Source of the DNA: Apostichopus japonicus
Taxonomy: Eukaryota > Echinodermata > Holothuroidea > Aspidochirotida > Stichopodidae
Direction of reading: 5' to 3'
DNA length: 64,000 nucleotides
NCBI RefSeq assembly: GCF_037975245.1
Contig: NC_092570.1
Span: 8,061,001-8,125,000 of the forward strand
The notes under the pieces were generated by a model. That model saw only the letters and a program-made list of their open reading frames with translations. It had not been told where the DNA came from and did no database searches. Both the position numbers and the translations under genes were made by a program. This document shows positions 1 to 11,461 of this stretch, piece by piece. Position 1 is the stretch's first letter; every line of letters starts with the position of its first letter.

Positions 1-1058
1 GTGTTTATGTGTGTAGAGCGTGTTTTTGGGAATTCACGTTTCGAGGTCTAATGGACATAGATACAGAAGAGCATCACCATGACAACAGAGCAGTGACTTC
101 CGTATGTATTTTTCATGGTCATAGTGATAACATTTACAAATTAACAAAATATTGCACAGAAGTCATTGAACTGCCCTCCTTAAAGATTTTGTGCTTGTTG
201 GGCCACCATGTTTAATGCTGACAACACTGAGGCTATTAACCAATTACACCCAGGCAGCGCCAGCACGCAAATTGAAACCAAATTTAAGGTTATCAAATTA
301 TGTATGATGTCCTGCTTTCTCGACTGTGTGTCTTCAAGAGGTCGACAACAACAATTTGCATAATTAAATTCTGATTTATTACCATTTTGGGGGACATGGT
401 TGGAAGTGAGAAGTTGGGAGGGGGGGGGGGAGGTTGGTGGAAGGGATGAGTGGTGGTTGTGGAATTGGCTTAGCCTTGAGGGTGAAAGGAGGCTATAGGT
501 GGGGCATTACATCTGGAGAGCTTTTAGCAATAAATAGATAAATGTAGCTACTAAATCTGACCGTAGATGACAGTGCTCTGAGGTGTTTAGGGGTAACCAC
601 TTTCAAAAGTAAATTTTACGTAGTAAAATTTAGTAAACAAAGTATTTAAAAGGGGAAAAAATTGTAAATTTTACGTAAATCTGAACATTATATTGTACAT
701 ATTCCTGCATAGAACAAGTTCATTACATTGACTAGTCAATTTTCAATTAGTGAAGAAAGTTTTTCAAAATTTCAAATTCTTGCTTTTACTTTTGGTTGTG
801 CTAACCAAGCATTCTTTTCATCTTCAACATGTGATTGCATATTACGTACACTACTGTACATTCACTTGTTAAATGTGGGAATTTCAGAAAGGGGTGGGGG
901 GAGGAAGGAGGTAAGATAAAATTTACAGGTATAAGTTGGGTTAAATTATTTATTGTTGGGTTGTATACTTCCATATCAATTGGGAACAATATTAATATCC
1001 ATTATACACTATATGGAGCCTTAAGCTGGTTTCTGATGAGTAGCTGATCTGATTTTAA

Positions 1059-1135
1059 ATGGTGTCAGGCACCAGTTGTATGGTGCCAAGTACCTGTTGC
1101 ATGGTGTTAGGTATCAGTTACATGGTGCTAGTGCT
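1059..1135. repeat. short degenerate tandem repeat, ~21-22 bp unit
   Basis: About three and a half imperfect copies of a unit beginning ATGGTG and containing a CAGTT core (for example at 1060, 1080, 1100 and 1120). Non-coding. A similar 'TGGTGCTA' motif dominates the larger minisatellite at 49.6-50.1 kb, though common origin is not shown. Confidence 0.5.
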
Positions 1136-3049
1136 GGTGTTTGTTGTGATTAGTGCAGATTGGTGTTTGGATTGATGACCAGTTACTGGTGCTGGTTTAT
1201 TACTGGGATTATTTGACACCGAGATGGAATGTTTAAATAACTAAACTAGTCTTTGCTCATGGATATTCCATATTTTTCTTTAACTTGCTGTGATGATTAT
1301 ATCCTTCATTATTTCATTTTTGTGTAGTATTTAGCATACATATTTTATTATGGAAGGATGTTTTATTCATATCTCCATCTTATCTGTAATCAATAAAGAG
1401 GCAAGCTCGTCTGGAAAAGGGAGAGCGATTCGTTATATGTCAACGGAGAAGTAGGTTTCCAGCCCTCTCTGACAGCTAATTTAACTTGAACTCTCGTCTT
1501 GAACCTAGCAGGCATAAGCAATTTGATTAGCAACCTATGCGTGTAAAATTCAGGCCACTGGGGGGGGGGGGGGAGGGATGTAATGTCGGAGCATATGATT
1601 ACTTTGCATGCAACATGTTGAAGCAGAAACTAGACATCTTTCATCAGCATGTTGAGGTTTTTGAAATATTCATGATAACGGTTTGAATATTCCGTCACTG
1701 CACACACATATATTCTCTTCGTTTCGGTGATAATCGGCAGTATTTTCTGTTTTCGGGTCGAGGGGAGTAAACAGGGAGTGTATGTATATACAGTCGTTTC
1801 TCCTGTGCTGAGGCTCTACAGGTAGCACGCATGCATGCGATCAGTCAAGCAGGCATCTCTTTATTTTAGCTGGGATATTTTGCCAGATAACGTATACACT
1901 TTACCGTTAATAATATTGGAGGAGAGAGTCAATTTAAGGAGTTAAATAAACGCCCATCTTTGCGTGTGTTTAACCACATCAGTGTATTATTTTCTATCAT
2001 CTTTTGAAATTTGGATATTTAGGTTGTTATATGTTCTAGTCACTGAATTAATTCGTGGGATCTGCATATCTCCTGGCCTTGGTGTCTGTGCATCAGTGCT
2101 GTACATATGATAGAGGTGTATGAAAAATTCATATTGCTATGCTGTACCTGTCTCCTCATACCATCAGCACAAGCATTACCTTTATTAGTTATATCAAGCA
2201 CTTCTTGTGGCATAATCTCATTGACATTCCGTATATATATGTAGGAAATAAAACCCTTTCATTTTGTGAGGAGTAAGCAATATTCCGGTTGATTTCAACT
2301 CGTTTCTCTGCTGATTTCTGCCTCTTTCGTGTTCTGTTTCTGGTTCCAATGACCACGCAATGTGCAATGACATAGTATATCAAGCTTGTCGTTCTTTAAA
2401 CCAATTCGCAAGAAAAATCAGGTTAAAGTTGCACCTGTTTTTTTCTTTTTCTTCTCTTCAGCTTACGTTTTACTTAACTTATCAACATCTCGTGACTTTC
2501 ATGTTTGATATGTCTATAGGACAACTGTATGAATTTTTTTGTGAGGAAACACACACATTTGTTAGTTTCTATCTGAGAAAAAGAAGAAGCCACCCCCCCC
2601 CAAAAAAAAACTAGAACAAGTAGCTGATTGAGTTTCATTCAAACAATCAAAATGTACTTAAGTCTTGATCATGTGCATTCCCTTTTGTACATTTCTATTC
2701 TACGTTGGATTGCTACTGCTAGCAAGATTTTCGTTATATGTTAAGCTCCGCTGATTTTTAACGTTTGGATTCTTATAAATTTATTTGTCGTCGAGAGTAG
2801 GAAGCGAGACACTGCAAAGTGTTCCTTTTTATCATCGCTGGCAATTTTTTTCCTTTCTGCAACCTTTGTGGATGATTCTGTTTGTGGTTTATTACTGCCA
2901 TGAAAAAACAGTTTCTGGCAGCAATTTGATATTTGAATAACGTCCTCTGGGAGGGGAATTGTGTTTGTTTGTGATATCAAACGGTAGGGGGGAAAACCTT
3001 GTCATCTTGTGCGTTTTACGAGCACAATAACAATATAATAACTCACCTA

Positions 3050-3640
3050 GCTGCGTGTGGAAGGTGTAAAGTCTGAGTCCATGGAGCTCCCTCGCTGTCT
3101 CTTCAGGAGCCTCCTCTTCTCTCTCCCTCGACACCGATGAGGTCCACGAGATGTTGTGTCTGTCTCATCGGCGTAGACGAGGTTTGATTACGATAAACAG
3201 GTGCTCATCTAGTCAGCATCTTGCTTGTTGCTTCACTTTATCCTCAGTAATGACATGCTCTCCTACAACGCTCCTCGCCACTTAGAAACTGAATGTTTTA
3301 AAGAAAAACGAATTTCTACACATACCTAATAGGCTAGATCATGTTAAGAAGGCCATCACGTTTTCTTGGTGGTAAACATTCTCCGCGAGTGTTTTTTTTC
3401 TTGTGTACGATCAGTGTCGGTATAAATTGAGCAGGAATATGAATGAACTTTGTGAACATTGGAAATTCTAGAATGCCCATCTTGTTAATGGGACATTTGA
3501 TACATCGTACAGAGGAACAAGAACTATTTACAAACAAGTCCGAGAGGACCCATTTTCTACGTCGTCGGCGGCGGTCGGCTCTCAAGCCATCGGCAAAAAA
3601 AGGGGGGAGTCTTTGAGAGACATCGGTTCAGAGGTCTTCG
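3050..3640. promoter_or_regulatory. CpG-richer islet, possible promoter/5'UTR
   Basis: This segment is visibly richer in CG dinucleotides than the surrounding AT-rich DNA (clusters near 3120-3260 and 3555-3600). It lies immediately upstream of the candidate first coding exon at 3765. A promoter or 5' UTR role is inference. No TATA box or initiator can be assigned with confidence. Confidence 0.25.
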
Positions 3641-3764
3641 TCAAACAAGTACTTTTGTTCTGAACGTAAACATTTTCAATATATATATAAGCAGGCTTTT
3701 TTCTTGAGGAACTTTGGTAAAAATATTTTTTCACCATAAACATGGAATTCTAGAATTTGTGGAG

Positions 3765-3794
3765 ATGCCTCTACTCTGTGTCAAGAAGTTTAAG
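3765..3794 (+). CDS. dlg: candidate alternative first exon of dlg (short Cys/Lys N-terminus)
   Basis: A ten-codon exon, MPLLCVKKFK, runs from an ATG with G at -3 directly into a donor (AAG|GTATGT) in phase 0. The frame has a stop at 3705-3707 and no other ATG between it and this one. Its pattern, hydrophobic residues, a Cys at position 5 and then a Lys-Lys-aromatic-basic end, resembles the short first exons of vertebrate PSD-95/PSD-93, whose N-terminal Cys are palmitoylated. The phase matches the downstream linker exons. So short an exon could arise by chance, and there is no direct evidence of transcription, so this is a prediction. Confidence 0.35.
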
Positions 3795-6700
3795 GTATGT
3801 TTTTTTTTTTCATTGGTTTATATTTGTAGCAGAGCTGATGTTGAAATAGTTTCAGAGGCAGCCGATTGTCGAGTATGTTGCATGTCTTACAGCAACATTC
3901 CACCTTTTTAAAAACCACAGTCAGTAATAATACTCTAACACAGCAAAGTTTTTAATTTCATTATACACCGAGCATATTCTACCCTAGTACAAAGGGCAAG
4001 AAATAATTCAAACTATTGCTTCGCAGTTTTGAGCGTCATGAAGTTTACTTCTCATACAATAATGCAAATGGTATGGTGCACAAACACTGCTAGACATCTA
4101 TGCATTTATGTCACAATTTTTCCATTTTTTTTTTTTTGTATCTAACATTTTGGTATATCATTTTTGATAAATTTTTCCCTGAACGGTACTTTATTAAAAA
4201 TTCACTAGTCACACGCTGTTCTGGTTTCTGAATTTTATGCCCACTCTTTTATCGATGGGAGTCTGGTCCATTACTAACCAGTGGCAGCGCTTAAATGTTC
4301 CTGGTTTTAGTGAGCACGGTTTAATGTTTGCACGTTAAGGGACCACAATCTAATTACTCTACTGTTAATTGGTAGTTTAAACAAAATGGTGACTCACAGA
4401 GATGGATAAATTTGCTGGCAAATACCAAAATCAATTAGGAAGCAGATGTTAGAAAGATTACGTTGATTGGTAAAGACGTACCATTAGGCTGATTCACCTT
4501 CAGGAAATATCAGTGAGCTTTTAAGGGGAAGCCATTGTCAGTATATTTGGCAAGGTTTGTTGCCAATATTTGTTTCTTAGAAAATACTGTCCTACTCCAG
4601 TAAGGTCAAGGGTGACCAATTTTGGGATGAGTCTGAGGCGACAAAGCATAGCTCATTGAACTGTGTTGATATATCGGCCTAGATTTACGGAGAATAAATT
4701 TGTTAAACAGTACTAGTCATATAGTAGTTCAACAAAGTGGCCGTTAATTTATATTGTATCACCCATTATTGAATCAGATAGATGTGTCACATGAACTAGT
4801 ACACCGTTTTTTTTGTGATGGAGACTACCGAAACAAGTTGATATATAACATTCAATATGTTTTGAAGTGTCTTTGATATGTAATGTGTTAAAAGCTCATT
4901 CAAATTCATTAATCACACTCACTGTGATTAACCTTCAGTTTGGTGACTGAATCTGAGAAGTTGACTTAGTTCGATCAATTTCAATATTACTGAAGTAATA
5001 CTCTCTTGTTTCAGTAAAATATAACACTCAAAAATGTATCTACCTAGGCTATGGCTAGGCTAGGTACAGTAGAAGTACTATTAATGTCATGTTAGGCAAT
5101 AAGTAATCCACCCATGTAACATGTCTTTTTAACACACCCATTCAATACAGATGTTGGTGGTTTTTTTTTATAACATTCAACTTCAATGATATTCTCATAT
5201 TCAGTTATTTAAAGGTAAAATAGCTACTTAATTGACTTATCATATTTACCAAATTATGAATTCAGTAAATAATTGCAGTCTTAGTTTTTAGTAATTTTTT
5301 TAATTTCTTGGCTTTTTCTAGTTTGGTTGAAAATCACTCTTCAATTCCTGCAAATTTGCCAGTTTGAAGAGGTCACAAACTCAAGGAAAGGAGTTGAAGA
5401 AAAAACAATGTTTGAATTATTTTAGCTGCGAAAATTGATATCTCTACAAATGAAAAAAAATGTTAAGAAATTGACTGTATTGTCTTTCGATTGGGAGAAT
5501 AAAGTTAACTCTTTTTAAGTCCTGATGTGTCGGAATACTACTCTCCAAACTTTGTTTCAATTCCAATCTTTGTTTATGATGGGTGAGATAGTTATGAGCT
5601 GTCATTTGGACAGAACCGGATGCAGTTTAAATGGATGTGATCATTTCAGCTGTAACCGTTCTCTTTACTCTCCCCACTGCCTCTTTTATTTCACGAGGAA
5701 TTCTTACGGCTGACTTGTCCTAATATCTCTAGAATTTGAGTTTTCCTCTCATTACTTTGCTTAATAGTTCATATTTCAGCTACCTCCCCTCCTCCTCCTC
5801 CCACAATATTTCTGACAATTTTCCGAGTTGGATGTCTGTCCGTTTCACTTGGTTTAGCGTCAGGTGATTGCTTTTGCAAGATGGGGGTACCATTCAAGGT
5901 GACTAGCATTTATCACAGTGGTTCTGTATATGATTGATAATGTGTGTGCATGTGTATTATGCTTCAGTATCTTGACTCAGGGGTTAAGTCACGTACATAC
6001 ATGCTCTCATACATGCTAGCTCATCTATACCACACATAAGAACTCACACGGAGCCTTCTCTCAGGAAATTTATTTGCTATTGAATGACATTATCAGATGT
6101 TGTTTCAAAGTCCTTATTTAAAACTGGAAATTGTATTCATCTTAATACAGCTGTTACATTTTATTGTGCCAGGGGGGGGGGTGGAGGGGAGGGAGGAGGA
6201 GGTGGAGAGGACATTCACTCATTTCTTATAAATTTGTTTTCGATCTAGAGGGAGAAATCTAGTCCATAATTCAAAATAATGTTCTGATCACTCATTCTAT
6301 CGCTTTCTGCTGTTTTTGTTGGTTCCACTCCAAACACCGCCAAGAAAGATTGTTCTCCAAGGATTTACTTGTTATCTTCTGCACATGGCAGCAGCCAACG
6401 GTATTAAGCTTCCCTGCAATTTAAGCTGCTATTTCGTTTTGGATATGCTTCTCATTAGAAAAAGTAATTAAACACTGTGATATATATGTCAGAGGATTTA
6501 TAAACTGCAATAGATTGAAACAAATCAACCATTGAAGTTGCAAAAATTATAAGCCAAAAAAGAAATGCCCAAGGAAGGGAATGTTTCTTGACTTTGGTTT
6601 CCACTTATGATAAAAAAGTTCCCTTTTCTTTTTGAAATCAATTCATTTCTTGAGATGGCATATGAGGGGAGGAGCAGGGGAGGGAGAAGTAAGTTGCCCT

Positions 6701-7345
6701 TGCGTGCTCTGTTATGATCTATTTGCCGTAAAGTGTCCAGATATTAACTGATGTGTTGTAAATCTCATTTAAATTCTTTATCTTCTGAAGTAAGTTAACC
6801 TTTATGTATAATAAAACCCTCGTAGTGTGGCGTGACGACCGAACCCATTACGATGCATTTTGACATATCGTATCGCAAACAATCCTAAATCAATTGACAG
6901 GTAAGGTATTTTAAATATTAATCTATATTGATTGCATTAATTAAAGCAGCAGAAGCTGTATTATATGGATATAATTTATCGATATTTATGTCACTCTTCT
7001 TATTTGCTATGCCTTTCCCTTCACGTCCCCCTCCTTGACACCCACATCACACCACATTGACTGCCTACCTGGCATTACTTATTTACACCACTAGTATATA
7101 TTACAGATAACCTAACATGAAGCGATAGCGAAGTGATAACCTAACATGAAGCACTGTCAGGTTGAACTTAAAATGTCCTCCAATGACTGTATAAACATGT
7201 ATATCTATCTATCGATCTATATAAACATGCATATATCTCCTATGTCCTTCTCCCTTCCTGTGGTGGTCAGAGAAGTGTGGTTTATGAAAGCAACTCTACA
7301 AGATATAATATCTAGATATTTCTCTGTATAATCAATGGAGCTATG

Positions 7346-7868
7346 TCCCTCACCCTCAGTAATTCCTCCCCCTCACCCACTGTTCCTCCTCATCCACCAT
7401 TCCTCTCCCTCACCCACCATTCTCCCTCTCATCCACCATTCCTCTCCCTCACCCACCATTCTCCCTCTCATCCAACATCCCCTCCCCTCCCCTCACCCAT
7501 CATTCATTACCATCACTGACCCTGACCATTCCTTTCCACCCACCATTCCTCTCCCTCACCCACCATTCCTGTCCCTCAACCACCATTCTTCCCCCTCATC
7601 CACCATTCCTCCCCACAACCACCATACCTCTCCCTCACCTACCTTTTCTCTCCCTCACCCCCCATTCCTCTTCCTCACCCACCATTCTTTTCCCTCACCC
7701 ACCATTACTCTCCCTCACCCACCGTCCCTCTCCCTCATCCACTGTTCATCCCTCACCCACCGTTCCTCTCCCTCACCCACCATTCCTCTCCCTCTCAACC
7801 ACCGTTCCTGTCCCTCACCCACCGTTCCTCTCCCTCACCAACAAATCCTCCCCTTCACCCACCATTCC
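7346..7868. repeat. C/T-rich minisatellite, ~20 bp unit
   Basis: More than twenty imperfect copies of a unit close to CCCTCACCCACCATTCCTCT. It is almost free of G on this strand, hence a polypyrimidine/polypurine-biased tract. It creates a spurious 183-codon Pro/Ser/His-rich open frame, which I do not regard as a gene. Confidence 0.9.
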
Positions 7869-8968
7869 ACCAATATCCAATCATGACAGCTCCTGTCACC
7901 CATTTTCATGTCGTTAAATATCATATAGACCTGTATCTCGTTAAAAGGCACCGTTGCCAGTGTCTTTGCTGGAGTTCTGTTATTATAGGCCTCCATATTT
8001 GCCAAACTCATCGATGTCTCAGTCACCTTTTCTATGTTGCTATGGTGACCAGATTATGATTGCTCCCTTAGCAATCAAATTTGTTTTTAGTCATGGTGAT
8101 ATTTAATTACATGGAATGACTATTGTAACTGATCAAATACAGTTTCTCATGATAAACCTTTGATTTTACTCGTTCTGTATGCAACGGCAGACTTATTGAC
8201 CCCCAGTAAATGGCAGCAGATCGAGTAACGCTTTTCGCGAGTAACGCTTTCCCGTAATTCACCTCAAGTTTGTCTTTTTTTCCCGCCAGTATAGTGAAAA
8301 TTAAATTAGCAAACGTCTCTTTCTATGAGATTGAAATCGGGAGCTAGTAGATATATTGTCATCACTCTCATCCATATCATCCGCAAGCTCACTATCCGTA
8401 ACTAGGAAACCTGTTTAGTATTTCCTTATATTTATCAATTCATGAATATTCAGTGATAGTTCTTACATTGCAACAACTTGATTGGTCTGTCTTTGAACTA
8501 CTTCTTTAATCTTTTTGAATCTCGTGTATGCGCACTCGAAAATGGAAAAAAGGCTTTTGTGATCCTCGAGGGATATTTGTGAGATTCAGAATTCACGATC
8601 CGGGTCGGATGAAACTTTTTTGATCCATCCATCTGTCAGTCAAGGGCTGAAACCTTACATAAGTAGAGATGTCATTCTACGAGAGTGTTGTTAATTCTTT
8701 ATGCTGCTTCTTTCTCTTTTTTTGAGGACATGACCAGGATAGGTACAACACACTTGCTGAAAAAGACTATAACAGTGTGATAGGGAATTTTTTGGATACG
8801 GCCTGTCTTATTTCGTTCATTTTTAGGGATTGTACGCATAGACTCGTTCGGTGTCTCGTTTGGATAATTTTTTAGTCATTTATTAATCTTTGGACTAATT
8901 GCAATATTTATTGCGTTAATGGAATAAAATGTCAACTTTTATAAAGATGAAAACTACTCATGCCCTTT

Positions 8969-9230
8969 AAGATATTGATTATATTTGTAGTCCTGATGTG
9001 GTAGTGCTGTAAATACATTGAACTTACATCGTTAGGAATGATCATTCAGGACTGAGAACTGTTTTATCAGATTTGGAAGCAACATTCGGCTAAATATCAT
9101 GTTTAAGATATTGATCTCTGCAGTCCTGATGTGGTAGTGCTGTAAATACGTTGAACTTACATCGTTAGGAATGATCGTTCAGGACTGTTTTTATCAGATT
9201 TTGGAAGCAACATTCGGCTAAATATCATGT
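8969..9230. repeat. two-copy tandem duplication, ~133 bp unit
   Basis: Two adjacent copies, each containing the string TCCTGATGTGGTAGTGCTG (starting 8991 and 9124), followed by nearly identical sequence ending in CGGCTAAATATCATG. They differ by a few substitutions and short indels. Confidence 0.9.
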
Positions 9231-10249
9231 TGTTGACGTCCTTCCCTCTTCCAGGCGAGAAAGTCGACTCGCACCGACGGTAATATTAGTTTTTCTGAAA
9301 CATTCGTATCGATCCTCTCCACATCTCGTCTTTTATCATTTTATCAGAGAGGTAACTGCCAATTTCGATTTTTGGGCAAATTTATGAAAAGCAGCTAAAG
9401 AAATCAATCTTCACCATCTTCGCCATTGATATTCAAATTTTGGGATTTCTGAAAATCCATGCGGAATTTGTTGTCTTTAGAAAGAGAAGGAAATTGTAGA
9501 TTCCTCGTCACCTGAAATACCAATTTGTAATATTGCACTACAGCTGTGTGTGCTAAACCCACTGCCTCGCGGAGCTTGTCGCATGTGCCCACCGGTTTGC
9601 CAGCATTTTTTCTCGAAATGTCTACGGGTTTAATTAGTCGTACGAGCTATATAAGAAACAGCATGCATCGCTTTCCTAACTGACAGTGTGGCAGAGTCAC
9701 AAACACCTAACAAGGATTTCAATTAAATGAAATTTTGTTTTTTTTGGGAATGAGTGATAATAGAAAGCCCGAAAAGGAAAGAAAAGAAAAGAAGAAAAAA
9801 TATTTGGCATCAACTTAATCTTGGAAAGTAACAGGATTTATCACTTAGGCTTTTCTTTTGGGAATTAAAGTTAAAAGGTGAATATATCCTCAAATTGGTG
9901 ACATTTATTAAGCCTCTCTCACTCTCTCTCCTGCAAGGTCTACTGTTCTATTTTTAGCTGATAGCTTGATTGGGTCAATTTGCATGGTAATGTGAATTTT
10001 GTGGTACAGAGTCGGTTTTGAAACCGTTTTTTCAGTTTGGTTTAGTTTTAATCATCTCTTCGTTGTGTTATGGTGGATATTATTGTGATGAGTTTACAGG
10101 AGACTTTTGTGCACATAGTCAAGATACCGAATTGTTGTAGCATTCAACATTTACTTACGTGGACTTGAATGGATTATACCGAGTTGTGTTTATTTCCTTG
10201 TGTGTCATCAAGCTAAACATTTTGTTGATCACTTATTTGACCTTATTGA

Positions 10250-10960
10250 GAAGCTATTAGTGGTGATGTTTGGAGTAATATAGGGATACAAATATGGTTG
10301 TGTTACGTGGACGTCAAAGTTGTTAAGTACTGAATTTCAAAGCAATATAGCGATGGATACTACCCTGGTAGTGGTTGTATAGATCGAAACTTTCAGTGGT
10401 GATGTGTGAAGTAACATAGGGATACAACACTACTTGTAATTGCGTGGACATTGAAGCTATCAGTGGTGATGTGTAAAGTAACATAGGGATATAAACTACT
10501 TGTAATGACGTGGACATAGAAGCAACCAAATCAGTGGTGATGTGTGAATTTACATAGGGATACAACACTAATTGTAATTACGTGGACATTAAAGCAATCT
10601 GTGGTGATGTGTAAAGTACCATAGGGATACAACACTATTTGTAATTACGTGGACATTGAAGCAACAATATCAGTGGTGATGTGTTAGGTTACATAGGGAT
10701 ACAACACTAATTGTAATTACGTGGACATTAAAGCAATCTGTGGTGATGTGTAAAGTACCATAGGGATACAACACTATTTGTAATTACGTGGACATTGAAG
10801 CTATCTGTGGTGATGTGTGAAGTAACATAGGGATGCAACACATCTTATAATTACGTGGACATTGCAGCTACCACTCATAGCATTTAGTTGACATTGAAGC
10901 TATTAATGGTAAAGTTTGGAGTCAGATGGTGATTCTACCCTACTAATGATTATGTGGACA
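10250..10960. repeat. tandem array, ~67 bp unit
   Basis: About nine to ten copies of a unit with the landmarks GTGGTGATGTGT, CATAGGGATACAACAC and TTACGTGGACATTGAAGC. Central copies are most alike and the edge copies (10262-10320 and 10885-10960) are degenerate, as expected of an unequally recombining array. Confidence 0.9.
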
Positions 10961-11206
10961 TCAAAGTTTTATGATTTAACAAAAAATACCAGGATGAATG
11001 TTTATGGAGCATTAACAAAGGAATATTCTCTATCTATCTGTTTCAATTGGACAATTGGACAAATGGAACCAAGACACTTTGGAATGTGATAGTGATCCCT
11101 ATAATTGAGAGTTTTTTCAGAAGAGAAAAAAAAGAGAATTTTTGTTGAGGAATCCACCTAAACATATTGAGTTTGATCGAATCAAGAAATTGAATAAAAT
11201 CTCAAA

Positions 11207-11461
11207 ATGTGGGCGACACAAAGATCAGGGCTGGAGAACATTGGCCCAATGAACCGTCGACGGTCTAGCCTGCACATGACCCAAATCCAACCGGTCATGA
11301 TCCAGCCTAGGATGGCAGCCAAGGATTACGGGAATCGCAGGACGAGTCACAACTACGTAGCTCCCGCAGAAAATAGTGCTTCTGTTTGGTACTCTTGCGA
11401 TTGTATGATGGCCGTACTAGGGTGCAGGAAGGACACCAACCAATCAAAGCGCAGTTATAAC
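11207..11461 (+). CDS. dlg: candidate alternative first exon of dlg (85 codons)
   Basis: The ATG at 11207 (A at -3) follows an in-frame TAA at 11195-11197. It opens an 85-codon frame ending at a phase-0 donor (AAC|GTAAGC at 11462). The product is basic and rich in Arg, Ser, Met and Gln (NRRRSSLHMTQIQPVMIQPR near residues 16-35). It ends in a Cys-containing stretch, YSCDCMMAVLGCRKD, then KRSYN. It contains no known domain. Base composition is less AT-rich than the flanks, as expected of coding DNA. The phase and order allow direct splicing to 19230. An internal shorter start at the Met-Met pair near 11405 would leave a small Cys-Lys N-terminus. Assignment to dlg is inferred from position and phase only. 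Confidence 0.5.

Larger units (their letters stand above)
1..3764. other. 5' flanking or intronic DNA
   Basis: No convincing gene. It contains short G-tracts (about 420-430 and 1561-1573), a degenerate 21-22 bp tandem repeat at 1059-1135, and a segment with more CpG dinucleotides at about 3050-3600. That segment precedes the first candidate exon and could be a promoter region. Open frames here are short and show no family resemblance. Confidence 0.5.
3795..11206 (+). other. intron or intergenic DNA, repeat-bearing
   Basis: No coding exon was recognised. The stretch holds G/A-rich tracts (6172-6205 and 6665-6690), a C/T minisatellite (7346-7868), a 133 bp tandem duplication (8969-9230) and a ~67 bp tandem array (10250-10960). 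It also has AT-rich unique DNA. Confidence 0.6.

Noticed and set aside
7335-7886. 183-codon open frame, the longest in the window
   Set aside because: It runs entirely through the C/T-rich 20 bp minisatellite. The Pro/Ser/His composition is that of the repeat, and the frame has no splice or start support.
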